A stretch of 5,961 nucleotides of DNA from NCBI GenBank assembly GCA_903890885.1, contig CAITCX010000220.1, positions 1 through 5,961 on the forward strand, in the 5' to 3' direction. The translations under genes and the position numbers were made by a program. The notes beneath the pieces are model-generated. The model saw nothing but the letters and a program-made list of their open reading frames with translations. It had not been told where the DNA came from and searched no databases. This DNA is from an uncultured Dehalococcoidia bacterium (lineage in GTDB: Bacteria > Chloroflexota > Dehalococcoidia > Dehalococcoidales > UBA3254). How positions within the stretch are numbered: the first letter of the stretch is position 1; the number at the start of each line of letters is the position of its first letter. Shown in pieces: positions 1 through 5,885 of the stretch.

Positions 1-668
1 GTCATCGGATAAGCCGCCACAAATTTGCAGCCTCCTGCGACCGCTCCCAGGGAAATAGCCTCATTGCCGTTTAAAAACATCCTGCGACCGGTTTGGGCTG
101 CTTGAGGCAATTTAGTAAAATTGACCGGACGCCTCTGCGCGGCATATTCATAGCCTGCCCGGGCTGCTTTAAGATTATCCTGGCGTACTTTCTCAGTGTT
201 TTTGGCAAGCTGCAAACTCAAGACTTCAGAAAGAATACCTGCATCGCCCAGTAACAGGCCCATTACTGCCCCTGCCGCTGCAGAATTGGCGGTGATTTTA
301 TCTCCGGAAGATTCTTCAGCCAGCTTTTCCAGCGGCACATCGAAAACATGAGGCCCCGGAGAATCAATCCCCAGGGCCTGCTTATCCATAATAATAATGC
401 CGTTTTCTTTTAACTGGTTGTTATGTAAATCCAACGTGCGGCGGTCCATAGCCACCAGGATATCCAGCTTTTCCGCCTGGGCTCTCACGGCAAGGTCACT
501 TACCCTTACCCGAAAATAGTTATGGCCTCCGCGCACGCGCGATTCATAATCCTGATCGGCAAAAACATGCCAACCGCTGCGGACCAGGGTCTTAGCCAGA
601 ACAAATCCGAGAGTTTGTATCCCCTGTCCGGCCTCTCCACCCACCATCAGATTAAGGTCTATGGGCAT
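1..668 (-). CDS. 2-oxoacid:acceptor (ferredoxin) oxidoreductase, fused gamma-alpha subunit, 3' end outside window
   Basis: This is the N-terminal 222 codons of a KorA-type subunit, cut by the left window edge. Such enzymes oxidatively decarboxylate a 2-oxoacid (2-oxoglutarate, pyruvate or branched-chain) with CoA and thiamine diphosphate and reduce ferredoxin in the cytoplasm. Residues 1-180 form the gamma domain: the opening glycine motif GGEAGQGIQTLG is at 10-21 and the conserved ESRVRGGHNYF stretch at 42-52. A linker leads to the start of the alpha domain at about 198, where GNEAISLGAVAGG and the following AAYPM (219-222) match the pyrimidine-binding segment of alpha subunits. The gamma-alpha fusion is common in anaerobic bacteria and archaea, and the beta subunit is expected just beyond the left edge. 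The ATG at 668-666 is supported by a GAGAGG ribosome binding site seven bases upstream. That site overlaps the TGA stop of the flavodiiron gene, so the two genes are co-transcribed and probably coupled. The exact 2-oxoacid cannot be told from this part. Family call is secure. Confidence 0.93.
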   Translation of the reverse strand, partial: MPIDLNLMVGGEAGQGIQTLGFVLAKTLVRSGWHVFADQDYESRVRGGHNYFRVRVSDLAVRAQAEKLDILVAMDRRTLDLHNNQLKENGIIIMDKQALGIDSPGPHVFDVPLEKLAEESSGDKITANSAAAGAVMGLLLGDAGILSEVLSLQLAKNTEKVRQDNLKAARAGYEYAAQRRPVNFTKLPQAAQTGRRMFLNGNEAISLGAVAGGCKFVAAYPM

Positions 669-679
669 TTTTATACCTC

Positions 680-1882
680 TCAGGCAATATGCCAGGAAGA
701 AGGCATCGGGAGGGCTTTATGCTTCTCCGCAATAGCTTCAGCCAGCTTATCAAGATTGGCGTAATCTTCGTCCCTGGGCAACCCTCTAACCATCACTGGA
801 TCCAGGATCTGGACATTCAGATTGGGCATCAGGCCTTTAAGAATATCCACCGCTCGTGTTCCCCAGAGGTAAGAGCCGATGATCGCGGCATTCTTCAGTT
901 TAGGCCGCAGGGCATTGGTCAGGTAAGCGGCCAGGACAGTATTGGGATGCGGACCGGCCAGAACAGTAGGTGTGCCTATGACTATGGTGGCAGCATCTAC
1001 CAGAGACGCGGCCAGCTTACCAATATCTGAATCCGCCAGATCGAATTGCTTGACCTCAATGCCCTTTTGCCTCAAAGCTTCATTCAAATGACGCACCATC
1101 ATCTTGGTACTGCCGTGCATTGAGGTATAGGCAATAACGGCGATGTTTCTCGGCTCATCGAAAACCCAGCTGTGATAAAGTTTAAGGATGAATTCCGGGC
1201 GGTTGTGCATCGGACCATGGCTGGGTGCGATAATTTCAATATCGTAACCCTGCAACTTTTGCAGGTTCTTTTCAATATTAGTATGAAAAGGCATCATGAT
1301 CTCAGCGTAGTACCGTTTGGCTGATTCATGGCTGCGTCCTTCATCGGTCACATACAAATCGGTAGTAGCCAGGTGAGAACCAAAAAAATCGCAGGAAAAG
1401 AGTATTTTCTCTTCAGCCAGGTAGGTCACCATAGTCTCGGGCCAGTGCACAAAGGGGGTATATAAGAACTTGAGAGTACGGTCGCCCAGCGAGAGGGTCT
1501 CGCCGTCCTGCACCTCTATGAACTGAGTTTCAGGCACTCTCAACAGGTCAATAAGCATACCTTTGCATTTCGGATTGGTAACCACTTTAGCATCGGGGAA
1601 TTGCTGCAAGACGGCCGGAATAGAACCCGAATGGTCCTGTTCGCCGTGATGAGCAATTATGTAATCTAATTTTTCAATTCCTAATTCCTGCAAATGCCGC
1701 AAAAGCACGCCTTCCACTGCTGGATCAACCGTATCTATTAAAGCTGTCTTCTGACTGCCTTTGACGAGATACGAATTGTAGCTGGTTCCATCCGGCAGGG
1801 GAATTAAAGAATCAAACATTCTTCTGTCCCAGTCTATCACCCCCACCGTAAAAATGCCTGGACGAATAGCTGTTGATCCCAT
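680..1882 (-). CDS. fprA: A-type flavodiiron protein (FprA-like O2/NO reductase)
   Basis: A cytoplasmic flavodiiron protein of 400 aa, the usual length for the two-domain class. The family reduces O2 to water and/or NO to N2O, taking electrons from rubredoxin. Residues 1-245 are the metallo-beta-lactamase-like diiron domain. All expected iron ligands are visible: H79, E81, D83 and H84 in HHGEQDHSG, H146 in FVHWPETM, D165 in CDFFGSHL, and H222 in PSHGPMHNRPE. Residues 247-390 are a flavodoxin-like FMN domain with the phosphate loop TSMHGSTK (253-260). There is no rubredoxin or flavin-reductase extension, so it should use a separate rubredoxin, and one is encoded directly upstream. The ATG at 1882 has a strong AAAGGAG site six bases before it. 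The gene sits 32 bp after rubredoxin and 11 bp before the 2-oxoacid oxidoreductase subunit. Whether O2 or NO is the preferred substrate cannot be read from the sequence. Confidence 0.97.
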   Translation of the reverse strand: MGSTAIRPGIFTVGVIDWDRRMFDSLIPLPDGTSYNSYLVKGSQKTALIDTVDPAVEGVLLRHLQELGIEKLDYIIAHHGEQDHSGSIPAVLQQFPDAKVVTNPKCKGMLIDLLRVPETQFIEVQDGETLSLGDRTLKFLYTPFVHWPETMVTYLAEEKILFSCDFFGSHLATTDLYVTDEGRSHESAKRYYAEIMMPFHTNIEKNLQKLQGYDIEIIAPSHGPMHNRPEFILKLYHSWVFDEPRNIAVIAYTSMHGSTKMMVRHLNEALRQKGIEVKQFDLADSDIGKLAASLVDAATIVIGTPTVLAGPHPNTVLAAYLTNALRPKLKNAAIIGSYLWGTRAVDILKGLMPNLNVQILDPVMVRGLPRDEDYANLDKLAEAIAEKHKALPMPSSWHIA

Positions 1883-1914
1883 ATCACACTCCTTTAAAAA
1901 TCGTTAATGGGGTT

Positions 1915-2073
1915 TTATAATTTTTCAAACTGGGTTTTATCCACTCCGCACATAGGGCAGACCCAATCATCGGGAATAGCTTCAAAGGGAGTTCCCGGTT
2001 TAATGCCGCTGTCCGGATCGCCTACCGCCGGATCGTAAACCCAACCGCATACCTGGCATTTGTATTTACTCAT
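1915..2073 (-). CDS. Rubredoxin
   Basis: A complete 52-aa rubredoxin, a small cytoplasmic one-electron carrier with a single Fe bound by four cysteines. The ligands are C6 and C9 (KCQVCGWVYDP) and C39 and C42 (WVCPMCG), with the spacing of typical clostridial rubredoxins. The aromatic core residues (Y4, W11, Y13, W37) and the GDPDSGI and PGTPFEAIPDDW segments are also conserved. The ATG at 2073-2071 follows an AAAGGAG ribosome binding site with six-base spacing, and the TAA stop is at 1917-1915. It is the first gene of the minus-strand operon and lies 32 bp ahead of the flavodiiron gene, whose natural electron donor it most likely is. A rubredoxin reductase is not present in the window. Confidence 0.98.
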   Translation of the reverse strand: MSKYKCQVCGWVYDPAVGDPDSGIKPGTPFEAIPDDWVCPMCGVDKTQFEKL

Positions 2074-2108
2074 AGTGCTCTCCTTTAAATTATTTTTTTA
2101 CCAGAAAA

Positions 2109-2136
2109 GCGGGATTAAGAAATGGTATATTCCCGC
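2109..2136. repeat. Imperfect inverted repeat in the rubredoxin leader
   Basis: GCGGGATTA (2109-2117) pairs with TATTCCCGC (2128-2136) with one mismatch and a 10-base loop. It stands out as a G/C-anchored dyad in AT-rich DNA. If rubredoxin transcription starts near 2135, this would be a hairpin at the very 5' end of the leader RNA, followed on that strand by TTTTC. It may equally be a protein-binding operator downstream of the promoter. Confidence 0.4.
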
Positions 2137-2164
2137 CTGCCATTATATTGTAATATATTATAAG
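2137..2164 (+). promoter_or_regulatory. Candidate promoter for the HbpS-like gene
   Basis: On the plus strand a CTGCCA -35-like hexamer (2137-2142) is followed after 16 bases by a TATAAG -10-like hexamer (2159-2164). This would give a short leader of about 25 bases before the ATG at 2196. It overlaps the minus-strand promoter candidate, so the two could not be occupied independently. Both hexamers are imperfect. Confidence 0.35.
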
Positions 2165-2170
2165 GATAAA
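2142..2170 (-). promoter_or_regulatory. Candidate promoter for the rubredoxin operon
   Basis: On the minus strand a perfect TATAAT -10 hexamer lies at 2147-2142. It is 17 bases from a weak -35-like hexamer TTTATC at 2170-2165 (three of six matches to TTGACA). Transcription would begin near 2135, leaving a leader of about 60 bases before the rubredoxin start. The -10 is good but the -35 is poor, and several TATA-like words occur here by base composition. Confidence 0.4.
2143..2163. repeat. AT-rich dyad overlapping both divergent promoters (operator candidate)
   Basis: Two nested inverted repeats are visible: TATATT / AATATA (2144-2149 and 2152-2157, two-base gap) and TTATA / TATAA (2143-2147 and 2159-2163). 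The right end contains ATTATAA (2157-2163), identical to one half of the PerR box consensus of Firmicutes. The left end TTATATT (2143-2149) matches a half-site at six of seven bases, but the spacing between halves is seven rather than one. It is well placed to act as an operator for both directions. The identity of any regulator is speculative. Confidence 0.35.
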
Positions 2171-2195
2171 ATTAAGACATTGAGGTGATAAAAAG

Positions 2196-2723
2196 ATGAC
2201 AACCCCTGGAGAAGCGCCCCCAGCCTGGAAAACTGGAGCCTGTGGTTACGGTTCAGGCTTAAAGCTCGAACTTGTAAAAAAAATGCTGGAAGCCGGTGAA
2301 AAGGAAGCTTTCAAGCAGGGTGGACCTATGGCGATGGCCATTTACGACGCCGGAGGGAACCTGGCGGCTTTTCACCGCATGGATAACACCATACTGGTCA
2401 GCAGCCAGATCGCCCAGGATAAGGCCTATACCTCGGTCCTGGGTAAAATGCCTACCGGTAATTTTGCGGGAGCCTACCGCAGCGGAGAGTTGGTCCCGCT
2501 CTTTTACCACGAACGCTGGATCACCTTCCACGGCGGTTATCCCCTGATCAAAGACGGCGTCCTCATGGGCGGACTGGGCGTCAGCGGAGGCGTTATTGAG
2601 GATAATTTCGTGGCGCTGGCCATCTTAAAAGCCGGCGGGTTCACTACTACCGACGCGGAGGCGTTGATCAAGGATTATCAGTCTGCGCAGAAAAAAGAAA
2701 AGGCAAAGCCGAAAAAGGCTTAA
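2196..2723 (+). CDS. GlcG/HbpS-family (DUF336) heme-binding-type protein
   Basis: A 175-aa protein of the GlcG/HbpS (DUF336, Haem_degrading) family. Family motifs are in order: LELVKKMLEAGEKEA (24-38), the IYDAGGNLAAFHRMD strand-turn (49-63), IAQDKAYTS (72-80), FHGGYPL (111-117), and the glycine-rich GVLMGGLGVSGG (121-132). Members include HbpS, a heme-binding redox sensor accessory protein in Streptomyces, and GlcG-like proteins of unknown role beside glycolate or diol metabolism genes, so the exact function is open. There is no signal peptide or membrane segment, and a cytoplasmic location is expected. The C-terminus (residues 166-175) is a lysine-rich tail beyond the conserved domain. The ATG at 2196 follows GAGGTG at 2182-2187 with eight-base spacing. 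The gene is divergent from the rubredoxin/flavodiiron operon, which hints at a redox or oxygen-linked role. Its stop codon overlaps that of the convergent VLRF1 gene by 4 bp. Confidence 0.88.
   Translation: MTTPGEAPPAWKTGACGYGSGLKLELVKKMLEAGEKEAFKQGGPMAMAIYDAGGNLAAFHRMDNTILVSSQIAQDKAYTSVLGKMPTGNFAGAYRSGELVPLFYHERWITFHGGYPLIKDGVLMGGLGVSGGVIEDNFVALAILKAGGFTTTDAEALIKDYQSAQKKEKAKPKKA
2691..2721 (-). terminator. Possible intrinsic terminator for mutS2-VLRF1 operon, embedded in the HbpS-like gene
   Basis: Read on the minus strand, the VLRF1 stop codon falls in a short hairpin, AAGCC (2721-2717), loop TTTTTC, GGCTT (2710-2706). A T-rich run follows, with TTTT and TTTTTT between 2701 and 2691. The T run is the complement of the lysine codons of the HbpS-like tail. 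The stem is only 5 bp and the T run starts four bases after it, so this is a weak candidate. Confidence 0.35.
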
Positions 2724-3466
2724 TTTTCCCAGCGGATGAAGCGGCAGGACCAGGCTTCACGGATGGCCTCGTCCAGGCCGGCCTGATTAGGCTCGCGAAT
2801 ATTAAGGATCAGGTCCAGAGTGCGTTCATCGAAGGCTTTTAAAACATCGATTTGCTTGCGAAATTCCATCAGCGTTTCACGCTGGCCGCCGTAGATCAAA
2901 TAGTTTAAAGATTTAATATAAGGCTCCAGCTGCTCGCGGATGTGAACTCCAACCTGCGTGAAATAAGTCTCCATCTGTTTGTAGCGGTGCCGTTCGAAGC
3001 GGTGTGAGGACGATCCTCCCTGCCTGTGGCGGGCATGGACCAGGCCGGTTCCGACTTTACTGGACAGCAGTCCCTCCCCCCGGAAGACCCCGATCCCATA
3101 ATGCCCCAGCCTGACCAGCACCAGGGCAACCAGTATGTCGGCTTCTAAAAGGGCTATTAAAGGCCTGCCTTCAAAGCGGTGAAACAGCTCCTCCTTGTGG
3201 ATAGAGAAAGGAGGTAGTATCAAATATCGGTCGTGATCGCCCCACAGGATAATGGAGCCGGTAGGAGACTTTTCAATGTATTCGCTCAATTTATCCGGTA
3301 TGTTTTCAGGTTCTATGAAAGTCTCTAGCAGCCCGGCCACGTTTTTAGCGGGGGAACCGGGGGGCAAATAGAGGGTAGTGATTTCATGCTGCGATTTTTT
3401 TGTCTCGTCCAGAAAATGCAGCGTGGAGGTCCGGCTTAATTTATAACGGTTGGGCGTCAGCATCAT
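2720..3466 (-). CDS. Vms1-like release factor (VLRF1, eRF1/Vms1 superfamily; putative peptidyl-tRNA hydrolase)
   Basis: A 248-aa soluble protein that I assign to the bacterial Vms1-like release factor group (acVLRF1 type, known from Actinobacteria and Chloroflexota). Eukaryotic Vms1/ANKZF1 cleave peptidyl-tRNA on split, stalled large subunits, and the bacterial forms are proposed to do the same. The basis is the central block (residues 117-162): strands LVRLGHYGIGVFRGEGLLSSKVG, then the loop HARHRQGGSSSHRFERHR (144-161), which resembles the GG...S..RF.R catalytic loop of the family. The N-terminal part (30-110) has alternating strands and helices consistent with the preceding half of the fold, and the C-terminal 165-245 is helical with a basic stretch. 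At the position where actinobacterial members carry a glutamine after GG-x-S, this protein shows S154-H155; Q149 lies just before the glycines. The ATG at 3466-3464 overlaps the mutS2 TAA by one base and its own ribosome binding site is weak, so it is translationally coupled to mutS2. A second ATG follows immediately. Family recognition is by motif memory, without a profile search. Confidence 0.75.
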   Translation of the reverse strand: MMLTPNRYKLSRTSTLHFLDETKKSQHEITTLYLPPGSPAKNVAGLLETFIEPENIPDKLSEYIEKSPTGSIILWGDHDRYLILPPFSIHKEELFHRFEGRPLIALLEADILVALVLVRLGHYGIGVFRGEGLLSSKVGTGLVHARHRQGGSSSHRFERHRYKQMETYFTQVGVHIREQLEPYIKSLNYLIYGGQRETLMEFRKQIDVLKAFDERTLDLILNIREPNQAGLDEAIREAWSCRFIRWEN

Positions 3467-5832
3467 TAGAGCCTGACCACGGTAGCGCCGTCGCCGCCCT
3501 CTTCACGCTGGCCGGAGCGGAACCCACTGACCAGAGGATGAGAGGCCAAAAAGGCCCGTACTATTTGACGGACAGTGCCGGTAGCCATACCGTGAATAAT
3601 CCGCACCTCCGCCAGATTAGCCATACTGGCGTCATTTAGATAAGCATCCAATTCGATCTCCACCTCATCAGCCCGCTTGCCTCTCAGGTCGAGTTCCATA
3701 GAGACGACGCGGCGAGTCTGACTGTCACGGGCAACCGCCGGTACCCAGCTGGCGTTCCTGGATCCCTGAACCTTCTCCAGGTTTTCAGGCGCCATTCTGG
3801 CACGCGTATTTCCTACCAGCACCTCGTATTGTCCATTGCTGTCCGGCCCTGAAGCTATGGTGCCCTGAACATTCATACCGGCCAACCAGACTTTGGCGCC
3901 CACTTTAAAAACCGGTTCATCGGCCGCCTGTCCTGCCGCAACAGCAGGTTTCCAGTTCTTGCCAATAAGCTGCTCACGCAGAGTATTGAGGGCTTGCCGG
4001 GCCTGTTCCACCTTCTCCTGCGACTTGTTCTTCTTGAGTTCGGACATAGCGTCACGGATTTCTTTAAGCAGTTCGTCGCCCTCGCGCACCAGCCGGGCGC
4101 GGGTTTCATGGAGTAATTCTTGCTCCTCGACTTTGATCTTCTGGCGCTCCTCTTCCAACTGAATGCTCAGCTTTTCGGCCCTGTCTTTTTCCTCCCGGAT
4201 AGCGTTCTGCATCGATTCCAGTTTCTGTTTTTCCTTCATCAGGTCGCTCAGCATGGTCTCGATCTCGATAGCGCCCTTGCTCAATCTTTCTTTGGCCCCT
4301 TCAATGATTTCGGCTGGTAAACCCAGTTGAGAAGCAATGGCCAGGGCGTTGCTGCCACCGGGGATGCCCAGGGTCAGATGATAAGTGGGACCTAAAGTAA
4401 CCGGATCGAAGTCCAGTGAGGCGTTACGGACGCCTGGAGTGGCATGGGCAAAGGCTTTAAGCTCGCTGAAATGGGTAGTGGCGACCACCAGGGTGCCGCT
4501 GCCTACAAAATGCTTCAATATAGACTGGGCCAGTGCGGCCCCTTCCGATGGATCGGTGGCCGTGCCCAGTTCGTCCAGCAGCACCAGGCTCCGGTTCGTG
4601 GCGTCTCTTAAAATATTGACAATATTGCCCATATGCCAGCTAAAGGTGGAGAGAGTGGATTCTATGCTCTGCTCATCGCCGATATCGGCAAAGACACCAT
4701 CGAAAAGTGGTACGCAACTTTCATGGGCTACCGGGATGGGCAGACCGGCTTGCGCCAGTAAGGCTAATAGACCAACGGTTTTCAGAGCTACCGTCTTACC
4801 GCCGGTATTGGGGCCCGTGATGATCAGCCCTCTGAAGTCCTCGCCCATTTCCAGATTTAAGGGCACCGGCTTGCCTTTCAGAAGAGGATGGCGGGCGTTT
4901 TTCAGGCGCAGCAGACGGGGTGTGACCAGGCCGTCCGGCCCTTTCACACCGGTTATGATAGGTTCGGTGGCGTGGAAGCGGTCGGCGAAGTGAGCCTTGG
5001 CCAAAGCCAGGTCGATCTCCGCTACCAGTTTCAAATTCAAAGAGAGAGTCACTTCTTCAGCGCCTACCCGATTGCTCAAGGCCGCCAGAATGCGCTCGAT
5101 CTCGTGCTGCTCTTCAATGACCAGTTCGCGCAATTCGTTGCCCAGGTCAATAGTCGCCATAGGTTCGACAAAGGCAGTGGCGCCGGTGTTGGAAATATCA
5201 TGCACAATGCCCTTAAATTCTTTGCGCATCTCCACTTTGACCGGAATGACATAGCGACCGTCCCGCTCGGTGATCAGAGAGTCCTGGATATATTTTTCAG
5301 ACTCGCTGGACTTGATGATCGTATCCAGCCGGCTCATTATTTGAACTCTTTTATCTTTAAGCAGATAGCGGATTTCGGAAAGGCGCTCAGAGGCAGTGTC
5401 CATCAGCTCAGCGCCGGGAGAAATACAGCGGGCGATCTCTTTCTCAAGCTCCGGCAGGATCGTGATTCTTTTGTTTATGGCGGCCAGCAGCGGAGCTTCA
5501 TCGGCCAGGCGGCTTAACTTATTATGTAAAAAGCGCAGGCCGGTCAGTGTCCGCTGTACATCGACCAGGGTCTGAAGTTCCAGAATCTTGCCGCGGGCGG
5601 CCAGCACTGCCGCTTCACGGATATCATACACACCGCCGATTGAGAAATCCGGCTCGATGGAGAGCAGATGCCTGGCCTCCGCCGATTGTTTCAGCATGCG
5701 CTCAACATATTCGTAGTTGTTAGAAGGTTTCAAGGCCAGCGCCATATCGCGGCTGACGGCAAAGCCGGTGTATCCGGCCAGTATCTCGATCACCCTGGGG
5801 AATTCCAGCATCTCCAGACTTTTATCTTTCAA
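3466..5832 (-). CDS. mutS2: MutS2 ATPase with KOW and C-terminal SMR domain
   Basis: A full-length MutS2 (788 aa from the chosen start; family about 780-800). MutS2 was first linked to suppression of recombination. In Bacillus subtilis it binds collided ribosomes and splits them to feed quality control. The MutS-like core (about 1-330) lacks the mismatch-reading domain of MutS1. The ABC-type ATPase shows Walker A TGPNTGGKT (339-347), signature-region STLSTFSWHM (392-401), Walker B LVLLDELGTATDPSEG (D420, E421) and H-loop TTHFSEL (H454). Residues 515-622 are a long charged coiled coil. A KOW-like segment (641-688) follows, then the SMR domain (712-788) with LDLRG (714-718) and IIHGMATG (745-752), where the usual HGxG reads HGMA. 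The start is TTG at 5832, because GAGAGG then lies seven bases upstream and the protein begins with the typical KDKSLEMLEFPRV. A TTG at 5838 would sit one base from that site. It is the first gene of a two-gene unit with the VLRF1 gene. Confidence 0.95.
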   Translation of the reverse strand: MKDKSLEMLEFPRVIEILAGYTGFAVSRDMALALKPSNNYEYVERMLKQSAEARHLLSIEPDFSIGGVYDIREAAVLAARGKILELQTLVDVQRTLTGLRFLHNKLSRLADEAPLLAAINKRITILPELEKEIARCISPGAELMDTASERLSEIRYLLKDKRVQIMSRLDTIIKSSESEKYIQDSLITERDGRYVIPVKVEMRKEFKGIVHDISNTGATAFVEPMATIDLGNELRELVIEEQHEIERILAALSNRVGAEEVTLSLNLKLVAEIDLALAKAHFADRFHATEPIITGVKGPDGLVTPRLLRLKNARHPLLKGKPVPLNLEMGEDFRGLIITGPNTGGKTVALKTVGLLALLAQAGLPIPVAHESCVPLFDGVFADIGDEQSIESTLSTFSWHMGNIVNILRDATNRSLVLLDELGTATDPSEGAALAQSILKHFVGSGTLVVATTHFSELKAFAHATPGVRNASLDFDPVTLGPTYHLTLGIPGGSNALAIASQLGLPAEIIEGAKERLSKGAIEIETMLSDLMKEKQKLESMQNAIREEKDRAEKLSIQLEEERQKIKVEEQELLHETRARLVREGDELLKEIRDAMSELKKNKSQEKVEQARQALNTLREQLIGKNWKPAVAAGQAADEPVFKVGAKVWLAGMNVQGTIASGPDSNGQYEVLVGNTRARMAPENLEKVQGSRNASWVPAVARDSQTRRVVSMELDLRGKRADEVEIELDAYLNDASMANLAEVRIIHGMATGTVRQIVRAFLASHPLVSGFRSGQREEGGDGATVVRL

Positions 5833-5853
5833 GCACAAACCTCTCTCCCGTAT

Positions 5854-5882
5854 AGATTAGCATTAAGGAGAAGAGTTGTCAT
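5854..5882 (-). promoter_or_regulatory. Weak candidate promoter for mutS2
   Basis: On the minus strand ATGACA (5882-5877, five of six matches to TTGACA) is followed after 17 bases by TAATCT (5859-5854, three of six to TATAAT). This would start transcription a few bases before the GAGAGG site used by mutS2. The -10 is poor, so the call is tentative. Confidence 0.28.
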
Positions 5883-5885
5883 CTG

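Larger units (their letters stand above)
2074..2195. promoter_or_regulatory. Divergent intergenic regulatory region between rubredoxin operon and HbpS-like gene
   Basis: This 122-bp gap is the only upstream region for both the minus-strand rubredoxin operon and the plus-strand HbpS-like gene, so it should hold both promoters. It is markedly more AT-rich than the flanking genes. Promoter-like elements on the two strands interleave around 2137-2170. Two dyads are visible, at 2109-2136 and 2143-2163. Shared control of the two transcription units is therefore plausible but inferred. Confidence 0.75.

Noticed and set aside
522..1030. Plus-strand open frames over the start of the 2-oxoacid oxidoreductase and the end of the flavodiiron gene
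   Set aside because: Both underlying minus-strand genes have strong motif support, and the plus-strand frames show no recognisable motifs or convincing ribosome binding sites.
2259..2547. Alternative frames on both strands inside the HbpS-like gene
   Set aside because: The HbpS-like reading frame carries all family motifs; the other frames are out-of-phase translations of it.
2774..2785. Perfect 12-bp palindrome CAGGCCGGCCTG considered as a terminator for the HbpS-like gene
   Set aside because: It has no loop and no T run after it, and it encodes part of the VLRF1 C-terminus; chance in a GC-rich codon context is more likely.
3400..3639. Plus-strand open frame spanning the mutS2/VLRF1 junction
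   Set aside because: It is antisense to the MutS2 SMR domain and the VLRF1 N-terminus and has no family resemblance.
4385..5517. Two long plus-strand open frames (about 200 codons each) opposite mutS2
   Set aside because: They lie wholly antisense to conserved MutS2 coding sequence and overlap each other. Their translations are of low complexity or arginine/serine-rich without any family resemblance, as expected for mirror frames of a GC-balanced gene.
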